Of a DNA stretch of 5,381 nt, positions 1 to 5,381 are shown piece after piece; the first letter of the stretch is position 1; each line of letters starts with the position of its first letter. Source of the stretch: Propionibacteriaceae bacterium. Its GTDB lineage: Bacteria > Actinomycetota > Actinomycetes > Propionibacteriales > Propionibacteriaceae. The notes beneath the pieces are model-generated. The model saw only the letters and a list, made by a program, of their open reading frames with translations, was not told the origin of the DNA and did no database searches. Location of the stretch: contig DMIX01000271.1 in the NCBI GenBank assembly GCA_003451975.1, positions 1 through 5,381 on the forward strand. The letters run 5' to 3'. The translations under genes were made by a program, and so were the position numbers.

Positions 1-1839
1 CCGGTGCTTCCCAGTTCGGAGGCCGCGCTGCCGGCTTCGGCCGGACGCCGATTCTCCGCCAATGACAGTCCCTACGACGTGGAATGGGCAGCCCCGCGTC
101 GATCTGCGGCCAGTGTGTCGTCTCCACCACCGGCGTACGAACCTCTGCTGCCTCCGGTCAGCCGACCTACTCAGCCTCCTGAGGTGACGGTGTCCTATCA
201 GCCGTCGGCCTCCCGCTTCGCCGACAGCCCGGCCTATTCGATGGCCGCTCCCGCCCTGGGCAGCCACGCCCTCACCCCTGAGCCTGCTACCCCGGACACG
301 ACCGAAGCGGTCGAAGCCCCTGTCGACAAGGTTGCGGCGAAGGAGGCCGCCGCGGAGGCCAAGGCCGACGCCAAGCGAGCCAAGGAGGAGGCGAAGGCCG
401 ACGCCCGCGCAGCCAAGGCTGATGCCAAGGCCGAAGCTTTAGCTGCCAAGCAGGCCGACAAGGAAGCCAAGAAGGCCGAAAAAGAGGCTAAAAAGGCAGC
501 GAAGAAGAACGGCGGCACGCCCGCCGCGGCCAGCCAGCCCGACATTGCGGCCCGCCTCGGTACTCCGGAGTTGGCCGCAGCGGCCACCCAGACTGCCGCG
601 GCTCCGGCCAAGGCAGAGGCGTCGGAGAAGTCCGGGCGGTCGATTCGTCCGGCATTCCTGGTGATGGCCGGGGTCGTCGTCATCCTCCTGCTGGTAGTCG
701 TGGCCGTGGTCGTCGTGTTGAAGCCCACGAGCAGCCTGGGCAGCCCTGGCCCGGCAGCCGTCGACCCCGTACTCACCGACAGCGAGGTCGCGGTCCTCGG
801 CGCCGGACCGTGGACTTCCGCACCCACGACGGAGACGGCGATCTGCTTGTCCGGTGGAACCACGGTGAAGGCCGACCGAAGCGTGGCACGCCTGTTGAGC
901 AACACCACCGGAAGCTCAGTGCTGCAATCGGTGGATTCCTACACCGACGCGGACACCGCGACCGAGGCCTATTCGCAGCGGCTCACCCAGCTGGGCACCT
1001 GCGCTGATGATGCGGCCACGGTGCAGAGCGCCTCGACGGTGAGCGGATTGGGCGACACCTCCGATGCGGTGACCCTCAAGGCTCGAGACAAGACCGGAGC
1101 AACCCACACCGTGTTGTTGGTGCGCTCGGACCGCACCGTGAACATCTTCGACGTGGCCACCCCCGAAGCCATCCCGCTCACGGCCTTGGCCGCGACATCG
1201 ACGGCTTCGCTGAATCGCCAGTGCGCCGGGACGACCTGCCCGTCGGCGATCTCGGTGGAGGCCAGCGTGCCTGCCGCTGGCGATCCCGCAGGATGGCTGG
1301 TTCCGGCGGACCTCCCCCTGATCACACCAGGACTCGGCAAGTGGGTCACCACCGACTTCCAGGTGAAGTCCCGCGGATCCGGCTGCGAGGGCATCGATCT
1401 GGCCAAGGTGTCGAACACCACCTCGTCGGGTCAGCGCACACTCATCCTGGCCGACGATCCGGCGGCCGTGGACGGCAGCGTGAGCTTCGGCACCGACCAG
1501 GTGAACTACGAGTTCAGTTCGGCGAAGGCAGCTCAGGATCTGGCCGCAACGTTGACCAAGAACATCAACAACTGTGCCTCCCGCCAGCTCACCGCCACCG
1601 TCGACGGCACCGACAAGGTCACCGGCACCGGCGCCGATGCGGCAGCTATCTCCGGACAGACCTGGACGGTGACCCACAAGATCAGCGGCAAGACCCTGAC
1701 CTTGCGCCTTGCGGTGGTCACTTCCGGCAACCGTGTCACCTATCTGTTGGCGAATCCGCTCAAGAACGCCAATGTCAGTGACTCGGAGTGGACCGCGATC
1801 GCCCTGCGCGCCGGTCAGCGCGCCAGCCAGGCTCCCTGA
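1..1839 (+). CDS. Single-pass membrane protein with Lys/Ala hendecad repeats and a duplicated extracytoplasmic Cys domain (5' end missing)
   Basis: The function is not recognised. The frame is open from the first base, so the GTG at 4 is probably internal and the N-terminus lies outside the window. Residues are numbered from that GTG (611 aa). Residues 1-98 are low-complexity and rich in Pro, Ser and Ala. Residues 109-163 are a Lys/Ala/Glu helix of five 11-residue repeats. Residues 218-239 are one very hydrophobic Val/Leu segment preceded by basic residues (KSGRSIRP), which predicts N-terminus inside and C-terminus outside. The outer part holds two similar lobes, about 255-405 and 434-606. 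Each has an SNTT motif, two cysteines (C281/C333 and C461/C524) and a closing strand ending in A-x-P. C407 and C412 lie between the lobes, giving six cysteines that could form three disulfides. The layout (Pro-rich linker, one helix, Cys-paired sensor) resembles PknH-type receptor kinases, but no kinase domain is visible here. It could equally be a stand-alone envelope protein. It converges with sucD, 37 bases away. Confidence 0.85.
   Translation, partial: PVLPSSEAALPASAGRRFSANDSPYDVEWAAPRRSAASVSSPPPAYEPLLPPVSRPTQPPEVTVSYQPSASRFADSPAYSMAAPALGSHALTPEPATPDTTEAVEAPVDKVAAKEAAAEAKADAKRAKEEAKADARAAKADAKAEALAAKQADKEAKKAEKEAKKAAKKNGGTPAAASQPDIAARLGTPELAAAATQTAAAPAKAEASEKSGRSIRPAFLVMAGVVVILLLVVVAVVVVLKPTSSLGSPGPAAVDPVLTDSEVAVLGAGPWTSAPTTETAICLSGGTTVKADRSVARLLSNTTGSSVLQSVDSYTDADTATEAYSQRLTQLGTCADDAATVQSASTVSGLGDTSDAVTLKARDKTGATHTVLLVRSDRTVNIFDVATPEAIPLTALAATSTASLNRQCAGTTCPSAISVEASVPAAGDPAGWLVPADLPLITPGLGKWVTTDFQVKSRGSGCEGIDLAKVSNTTSSGQRTLILADDPAAVDGSVSFGTDQVNYEFSSAKAAQDLAATLTKNINNCASRQLTATVDGTDKVTGTGADAAAISGQTWTVTHKISGKTLTLRLAVVTSGNRVTYLLANPLKNANVSDSEWTAIALRAGQRASQAP
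328..492 (+). repeat. Five tandem 33-base units encoding 11-residue Lys/Ala/Glu repeats
   Basis: Residues 109-163 of the membrane protein divide exactly into five 11-residue units, starting at K109, K120, K131, K142 and K153. Two of the units read KADAKRAKEEA and KADARAAKADA. The consensus is K-A-[D/E]-A-[K/R]-x-A-K-x-x-A. The DNA repeat is degenerate: the 12-mer AAGGCCGACGCC occurs at 361-372 and again 33 bases on, at 394-405. The units contain no Pro or Gly, so a continuous helix of about 55 residues is expected just inside the membrane. An 11-residue period is known from hendecad coiled coils and from group 3 LEA proteins. That resemblance is a pattern match only, not proof of homology. 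Confidence 0.75.
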
Positions 1840-1852
1840 GTCGCCGACTCAG
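1836..1852. terminator. Perfect hairpin between convergent genes, possible bidirectional terminator
   Basis: CTGAGTCGCCGACTCAG is a perfect inverted repeat around a central C: a 7-bp stem with a 3-base loop. It starts one base before, and includes, the TGA stop of the upstream (+) gene, and lies 24 bases beyond the sucD stop on the other strand. Neither side has a real T-tract; the plus side continues CCCGATCTTCCTG. Hairpin terminators without a T-tract are reported in actinobacteria, so a two-way terminator is plausible but unproven. Confidence 0.45.
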
Positions 1853-1876
1853 CCCGATCTTCCTGTCAACGGCTGG

Positions 1877-2764
1877 TCACGGGAGCGCGTTGACGACCTC
1901 ACGCATCAAGGCCGCAGTCTCACTGGGGGTGCGACCCACCCGGATGCCGGCGGCTTCGAACGCCGCCTTCTTGGCCTCGGCGGTTCCGGCCGAGCCGGTC
2001 ACGATCGCACCGGCGTGCCCCATGGTCTTGCCCACCGGTGCTGTGAAGCCGGCCACATAGGCCACCACCGGCTTGGTCACGTGTTCGGCAATATAGGCTG
2101 CCGCCCGCTCCTCGGCATCGCCACCGATCTCGCCGATCAGCACGATCGCCGCGACCTCAGGATCTGCCTCGAAGGCGGCCAGCACGTCGATGTGGGACGT
2201 ACCGTTCACCGGGTCACCACCGATGCCGACTGCGGTTGCGAATCCGATGTCGCGCAGCTCGAACATCATCTGATAGGTCAAGGTGCCGGACTTCGACACC
2301 AACCCCAGCTTTCCCGGCCCGGAGATGGTGGGCGGAATGATCCCCACATTGGACTGATTCGGGCTGATGATGCCCGGACAGTTCGGTCCGATGATCCGGG
2401 TCGTGCCGAACCTCTTGGCGTAGGCGACGAACTCTGCTGTGTCGGCAACCGGCACTCCCTCGGTGATGACGACCACGAGTTCGATGCCGGCGTCGACGGC
2501 ATCGATCACCGCGGCCTTGGTGTGCGGTGCGGGCACGAAGATCACTGAAGTATTGGCCCCAGTCGCGGCCTTGGCCTCGGCGACGGTGTTGAACACCGGT
2601 ACCGGGTCCTCTTCGAAGGTCACCGACTGCCCGCCCTTGCCGGGAGTCACTCCGGCCATGACGCGGGTTCCGGCGATGATCATGCGCTGGGTGTGTTTGC
2701 GCCCCTCTGAGCCGGTCATGCCTTGGACGATGACGCGCGAATCCTGATCCAACCAAATTGCCAT
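1877..2764 (-). CDS. sucD: Succinyl-CoA synthetase (succinate-CoA ligase), alpha subunit
   Basis: This is the CoA-binding, phosphohistidine-carrying subunit of succinyl-CoA synthetase. With SucC it interconverts succinate + CoA + NTP and succinyl-CoA + NDP + phosphate in the cytoplasmic TCA cycle. The 295-aa length is close to the roughly 290 aa usual for the family. The CoA-binding Rossmann domain is N-terminal, with the [14 protein letters not shown] loop at 15-28 (GFTGxxG in E. coli) and GVTPGKGG at 38-45. Other family landmarks are GPNCPG at 126-131, SKSGTLTYQ at 157-165, [10 protein letters not shown] at 180-189 and GEIGG at 211-215. The catalytic histidine that is phosphorylated during turnover is H250 in GHAGAIV (codon at 2015-2017). 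The ATG at 2764 has a good Shine-Dalgarno and the usual actinobacterial N-terminus (MAIWLDQDS). It is the second gene of the sucC-sucD operon. No key residue is missing. ATP or GTP preference cannot be judged from this subunit. Confidence 0.98.
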   Translation of the reverse strand: MAIWLDQDSRVIVQGMTGSEGRKHTQRMIIAGTRVMAGVTPGKGGQSVTFEEDPVPVFNTVAEAKAATGANTSVIFVPAPHTKAAVIDAVDAGIELVVVITEGVPVADTAEFVAYAKRFGTTRIIGPNCPGIISPNQSNVGIIPPTISGPGKLGLVSKSGTLTYQMMFELRDIGFATAVGIGGDPVNGTSHIDVLAAFEADPEVAAIVLIGEIGGDAEERAAAYIAEHVTKPVVAYVAGFTAPVGKTMGHAGAIVTGSAGTAEAKKAAFEAAGIRVGRTPSETAALMREVVNALP

Positions 2765-2771
2765 CTGACTA

Positions 2772-2778
2772 CCCTTTC
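2772..2778 (-). promoter_or_regulatory. Ribosome binding site of sucD
   Basis: On the minus strand GAAAGGG sits 7 bases before the sucD ATG and directly follows the sucC TGA stop, filling most of the 14-base gap. This fixes the sucD start and favours coupled translation of the two subunits, which are needed in equal amounts. Confidence 0.75.
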
Positions 2779-3948
2779 TCAGGCCGCGGCCAGTTCAGCG
2801 GCTTTGTGAGCCGCCGCGTCCATAGTGGTTTCGAGCTGCACCAGCGGGTGAGCGGCTTCAGCGAGCATGTGGCGTCCGATGTCGACGGCGTTGCCATCAA
2901 GTCGAACCACGATCGGCTTGCTGGCCTTGTCCCCCAGGATCGCCAGGGCGTCGATGATTCCCTTGGCGACCTCGGAGCAGGCCGTGATCCCGCCGAACAC
3001 ATTGACCAGCACCGATTTCACCTGAGGGTCGGAGAGGATGATCTCCAGACCGTTGGCCATCACTGACGAGGACGCCCCGCCGCCGATGTCCAAGAAGTTC
3101 GCCGGCTTCGGGTGGCCCGGCAGGTCGGCGCCGGCGGCCGCGACCACGTCCAGCGTGCTCATCACCAGTCCGGCACCGTTGCCGATGATTCCGACGGTGC
3201 CGTCGAGCTTCACATAATTCAGGTCCAGCGCCCGGGCCCGCACTTCCAGCGGATCGTCGGCACCGGTATCGGCGAAGTCTGCCCACTCCGGGTGACGGAA
3301 GGCCGCGTTGTCGTCGACGGTGATCTTCCCGTCCAGCGCCACGATTTGTCCCGAACCGGTTTTCACCAAGGGGTTGACCTCCACCAAGGTGGCGTCCTGG
3401 GTGCGGTAGACCTCGCCGAGCTTGACCAGGACGGCTGCGATCGCGGATTGATCCATCTCAGCGAAACCGGCTGCTTTCACGATTTCGGCTGCCTTCGCGT
3501 CGTCCAATCCGATCAGCGGATCAATCCAGACCTTCGCCAAAGCACCCGGGCGTTCTACCGCCAGCGTCTCGATGTCGACTCCGCCTTCACGACTGCACAT
3601 CGCCAAGTAGCCACCGGTAGTCCGATCCAGCAGCATCGAGAAGTAGTACTCCTCGGCGATATCGGCACCCTCGGCGACCATGACCTGGGCCACGGTGTGT
3701 CCTTTGATGTCCATCCCGAGGATCTGTTCAGCCAGTTCGGCGGCCTGCTGTGGACTGTGCGCGAGTTTCACCCCGCCTGCCTTGCCGCGCCCGCCGGTCT
3801 TCACTTGGGCTTTCACCACGACTACGGGGCTACCCAACCGGCTGGCAGCATCGAACGCCTCCTGTGGCGTGCGGGCAACGATGCCGCGCAACACAGGAAC
3901 CCCCGAAGCCTCGAACACATCCCGAGCTTGATACTCGAACAGATCCAC
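2779..3948 (-). CDS. sucC: Succinyl-CoA synthetase (succinate-CoA ligase), beta subunit
   Basis: This is the ATP-grasp nucleotide-binding subunit of succinyl-CoA synthetase and partner of SucD. The GTG at 3948 is chosen as start because it gives the family N-terminus [10 protein letters not shown] and 389 aa (E. coli SucC is 388), and because GAGGA lies 8 bases upstream. An ATG at 3957 and a GTG at 3969 would add 3 and 7 residues that match nothing familiar. Landmarks in order: ATP-grasp glycine-rich segment [18 protein letters not shown] at 46-63; EVNPLV at 190-195 and ALDGKI at 204-209, which supply the Mg-binding acidic and Asn residues; GNGAGLVM at 256-263; FLDIGGGAS at 285-293; [15 protein letters not shown] at 316-330; and [10 protein letters not shown] at 350-359. 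The last segments form the C-terminal ligase domain that contacts SucD. It is the first gene of the operon, with sucD 14 bases downstream, and is divergent from the M23 peptidase gene. The gene appears intact. Confidence 0.97.
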   Translation of the reverse strand: MDLFEYQARDVFEASGVPVLRGIVARTPQEAFDAASRLGSPVVVVKAQVKTGGRGKAGGVKLAHSPQQAAELAEQILGMDIKGHTVAQVMVAEGADIAEEYYFSMLLDRTTGGYLAMCSREGGVDIETLAVERPGALAKVWIDPLIGLDDAKAAEIVKAAGFAEMDQSAIAAVLVKLGEVYRTQDATLVEVNPLVKTGSGQIVALDGKITVDDNAAFRHPEWADFADTGADDPLEVRARALDLNYVKLDGTVGIIGNGAGLVMSTLDVVAAAGADLPGHPKPANFLDIGGGASSSVMANGLEIILSDPQVKSVLVNVFGGITACSEVAKGIIDALAILGDKASKPIVVRLDGNAVDIGRHMLAEAAHPLVQLETTMDAAAHKAAELAAA

Positions 3949-3956
3949 TCTTCCCA

Positions 3957-3961
3957 TCCTC
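3957..3961 (-). promoter_or_regulatory. Ribosome binding site deciding the sucC GTG start
   Basis: On the minus strand GAGGA precedes the GTG at 3948 by 8 bases, an ideal distance. It touches the alternative ATG at 3957, so it cannot serve that codon. This supports the shorter protein starting MDLFEYQ. Confidence 0.6.
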
Positions 3962-3993
3962 GCTTCCACGCCCGCTGAATTGGGGCCAAATCG

Positions 3994-3999
3994 ACCCTA
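3994..3999 (-). promoter_or_regulatory. Candidate -10 element for sucCD
   Basis: On the minus strand TAGGGT fits the actinobacterial TANNNT -10 pattern and would place the RNA start about 40 bases before the sucC GTG. No convincing -35 hexamer is found 16-19 bases upstream, so this is a weak call. The operon needs a promoter somewhere in this gap, because the gene beyond it points the other way. Confidence 0.25.
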
Positions 4000-4069
4000 T
4001 GCCTGAACACATCTCGCAGTCCGATTACTCCCTGATCGGTCGGGGTGCCAGATCTCCTCGATCCAGAAG

Positions 4070-4088
4070 CTGAGAATCTTCCTGAGAA
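4070..4088 (+). repeat. Direct repeat CTGAGAA x2 across the candidate -35
   Basis: CTGAGAA occurs at 4070-4076 and again at 4082-4088, a 12-base period close to one turn of DNA. The first copy coincides with the proposed -35 hexamer. Direct repeats about a helical turn apart are typical of OmpR-family response regulator sites. No regulator is identified, and a 7-base repeat can arise by chance. Confidence 0.3.
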
Positions 4089-4098
4089 ATGCTAAGCT
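4070..4098 (+). promoter_or_regulatory. Candidate promoter of the M23 peptidase gene
   Basis: CTGAGA at 4070-4075 matches TTGACA at four of six positions. It is followed after 17 bases by TAAGCT at 4093-4098, which fits TANNNT and has an extended-10 TG at 4090-4091. Transcription would begin near 4105, about 45 bases before the GTG at 4149. The extended -10 includes the TG of the ATG at 4089, so if this promoter is used that ATG would not be in the message. Confidence 0.4.
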
Positions 4099-4148
4099 CT
4101 GTTTCACCGCCTAACCGCGGGGCACGAGTACTCATCTTCGGGGGCAAA

Positions 4149-4976
4149 GTGATCGAGCAGCAGTCGGGGGCTGACAAGCCAAGACGCGCTCTGCAAGCCT
4201 CTCCTCGCAGGCTCCCCTCGCAGGTCCTCACCTCACTGCTTCGTCGCGGCCTCGCCGTCATCGCTGTCTCAGGAATCGGATTCGCCGGCTTGGCTACTTT
4301 CACAGCATCGGCCAGCAATTCTGCGGCTGATGCTTATGCCGTTCAGACTCCGGTCGGGATCGCCAGCATGGCCAGCGCCCTCGGCGAGCCCGAGGTATCC
4401 GCCGATGATCTGGCCGACGGACGCAACCAGAGCATCAATACCGAGCTCACCCAGATCGACAACGCCGTCGGCGACGCGGCGATGGTGAAGCGCTTCCAGG
4501 CCCTGGGAGCGGACGCCATCGAACTCACCGACGAGAACAAGCGCCTCAAGCATTTGTCGGAGTTCCAGTGGCCGACCCACGGCAAGGTGAGCTCCGTTTT
4601 CGGAATGCGGCTGCATCCGATCCTGCATTACTACCGCATGCACGACGGCGATGACATCGGCGGCACCTGCGGCCAGCCGATCTGGGCCGCGCAGTCCGGC
4701 AAGGTCACCATCACCGAGACCGGCTACAACGGCGGCTCGGGCAATAACGTCTGGATCGATCACGGCAACATCAACGGTGTTCAGGTGTCATCGGGCTACC
4801 TGCACATGTCGAGCTACACCGTGAAGGTCGGTCAGCACGTCGACAAGGGCGATGTCATCGGCTACGTGGGTAACACCGGCCTGTCGACCGCCTGCCACCT
4901 GCACTTCTCGATCAAGAAGAACGGCGCACAGTCCGATCCGATGCAGTACATCGGCTGGAACTACACCAAGAACTGA
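4149..4976 (+). CDS. Secreted M23-family (LytM-type) zinc metallopeptidase
   Basis: A predicted peptidoglycan endopeptidase acting outside the membrane in wall remodelling. Residues are numbered from the GTG at 4149 (275 aa). Basic residues up to RR at 32-33 and a hydrophobic run at 35-52 form a signal peptide, with likely cleavage after ASA at 53-55 or AYA at 62-64. Residues ~95-137 look helical. The M23 domain runs from about 141 to 265, starting WPTHGKVSSVFGMR. Zinc ligands are H165 and D169 (HxxxD, in MHDGDDIGG) and H252 of HLHF; H250 and H219 (GYLHMSS) are the catalytic histidines. C174 and C249 are the only cysteines, and both flank the active site, so they may pair. An in-frame ATG at 4089 would add 20 residues. 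Those codons are rich in A-ending triplets (CTA, TCA, GCA, CGA, GTA) and overlap the candidate promoter, so I prefer the GTG, although its Shine-Dalgarno (a G run 4 bases away) is poor. All catalytic residues are present, so it should be active. Its specific bond is unknown. Confidence 0.93.
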   Translation: MIEQQSGADKPRRALQASPRRLPSQVLTSLLRRGLAVIAVSGIGFAGLATFTASASNSAADAYAVQTPVGIASMASALGEPEVSADDLADGRNQSINTELTQIDNAVGDAAMVKRFQALGADAIELTDENKRLKHLSEFQWPTHGKVSSVFGMRLHPILHYYRMHDGDDIGGTCGQPIWAAQSGKVTITETGYNGGSGNNVWIDHGNINGVQVSSGYLHMSSYTVKVGQHVDKGDVIGYVGNTGLSTACHLHFSIKKNGAQSDPMQYIGWNYTKN

Positions 4977-5029
4977 TCGAACCCGCCGGCATTCGCGGCA
5001 TCAGGTGGGGAAACGAGCCGACCTCGGAG

Positions 5030-5381
5030 TCAGAGCTTTTCCATCGGAGCGTGTTTCAGCGACAGCCGCTTCACCCCAGCAGATCCGAAATCCACATCCG
5101 CCTTGGCGGCGTCGCCGATGCCTTGGACCGCGATGACGGTGCCGAGGCCGAAGCTGGTGTGCAGCACGCGCTCGCCGACATCCACCGAACTGACCGTCTT
5201 GATCGCCGGCCGGGAGCCGAAGCTGGGGCGACTACCGCCGCCCGTCGAGGCTTCGCGGCGGGGTGCACTCGTCACGAAGGACGGCCGTACGCTCCCCAGA
5301 CTGCGCCAGTCGATCAGGCCCTCGGGAACCTCATCGGTGAACCGACTTGCCGGGTTGTACCGGGCCTGGCCGAAGACGGTT
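5030..5381 (-). CDS. pcrA: ATP-dependent DNA helicase PcrA/UvrD, C-terminal end only (5' part beyond window)
   Basis: Only the last 116 residues of this superfamily 1 DNA repair helicase are present; the frame is open to the window edge. Residues 8-25 of the fragment (YNPASRFTDEVPEGLIDW) match the end of the helicase core in PcrA/UvrD proteins, where S-R-F-x-D-E-x-P is a recurring signature. A disordered Ser/Gly/Arg linker follows at about 26-64. Then comes the small Tudor-like C-terminal domain, with GERVLH at 69-74, FGLGTV at 77-82 and VDFGSAGVKRL at 96-106, ending APMEKL. In other bacteria this domain contacts RNA polymerase and links the helicase to transcription. The helicase motifs themselves lie outside the window. 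A GTG at 5275 is internal and not a real start. The gene converges on the M23 gene with 53 bases between the stops and no clear terminator. The family assignment is firm; the choice between the names pcrA, uvrD and uvrD1 is convention. Confidence 0.93.
   Translation of the reverse strand, partial: TVFGQARYNPASRFTDEVPEGLIDWRSLGSVRPSFVTSAPRREASTGGGSRPSFGSRPAIKTVSSVDVGERVLHTSFGLGTVIAVQGIGDAAKADVDFGSAGVKRLSLKHAPMEKL

Noticed and set aside
234..908. A 224-residue open frame on the minus strand opposite the membrane protein gene
   Set aside because: It is the antisense shadow of the Ala/Lys-rich repeat region: codons of high-GC repeats leave the opposite frame open. Its product is low-complexity Ala/Ser with no recognisable domain, while the plus frame has a clear membrane helix and paired cysteines.
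1709..2548. A 279-residue plus-strand open frame across sucD
   Set aside because: It overlaps the well-supported sucD and the end of the upstream gene. Its product is rich in His, Arg, Gly and Asp in the manner of antisense frames of GC-rich genes.
3112..3978. A 288-residue plus-strand open frame across sucC
   Set aside because: It lies antisense to sucC, which has full family motifs; no signal or domain is seen in the plus frame.
4098..4210. Possible ydaO (c-di-AMP) riboswitch upstream of the M23 gene, suggested by CGCCTAACC
   Set aside because: These riboswitches do precede wall peptidase genes in actinobacteria, but I cannot find the later conserved segments (such as CAGCTAAC and the closing strand), and the leader from the predicted RNA start to the GTG is only about 45 bases.
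4977..5029. Terminator between the M23 gene and pcrA
   Set aside because: The only stem is GCCG/CGGC at 4985-4999 with four pairs and a 7-base loop and no T-tract; too weak to call.
5030..5275. A stand-alone 81-residue protein starting at the GTG at 5275
   Set aside because: The same frame continues upstream to the window edge through the conserved SRFTDEVPEGLIDW segment of PcrA/UvrD, so this is the tail of the helicase and not a separate gene.

Overview
The window is high-GC bacterial DNA with G/C-biased third codon positions. It carries a gene neighbourhood typical of Actinomycetota: pcrA/uvrD-type helicase, an M23 peptidase, sucC and sucD. Mycobacterium tuberculosis has the same four genes in the same relative orientations (uvrD1, Rv0950c, sucC, sucD). 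The protein sequences fit a member of the Propionibacteriales or a relative, but that is only an impression; the phylum is much safer than the family. I see no tRNA, rRNA, CRISPR array, insertion sequence or other sign of recent transfer.

Layout, left to right. (1) At 1-1839 (+) is the 3' part of a single-pass membrane protein. It has a Pro/Ser-rich presumed cytoplasmic stretch, then five 11-residue Lys/Ala/Glu repeats, one transmembrane helix, and a secreted-side region that looks like two diverged copies of one Cys-containing lobe. Its true start is outside the window. A short perfect hairpin overlaps its stop codon and lies between it and the convergent sucD. (2) At 1877-3948 (-) is a two-gene sucC-sucD operon, with 14 bases between the genes and a clear Shine-Dalgarno in that gap. 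Together they encode succinyl-CoA synthetase, the substrate-level phosphorylation step of the TCA cycle. (3) At 3949-4148 is a divergent control region with a fairly convincing promoter toward the peptidase and a weaker one toward sucC. (4) At 4149-4976 (+) is a secreted M23 (LytM-type) zinc peptidase acting on peptidoglycan. (5) At 5030-5381 (-) is the C-terminal end of the PcrA/UvrD helicase gene, cut by the window edge and convergent with the peptidase gene.

The genes span three unrelated jobs: central metabolism, wall remodelling and DNA repair. Their proximity reflects conserved actinobacterial gene order more than a shared pathway. sucC, sucD, the peptidase and pcrA are ordinary members of known families. 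The least familiar item is the membrane protein at the left edge, with its regular 11-residue repeats and duplicated extracytoplasmic lobe. I found no convincing evidence of a wholly new system.
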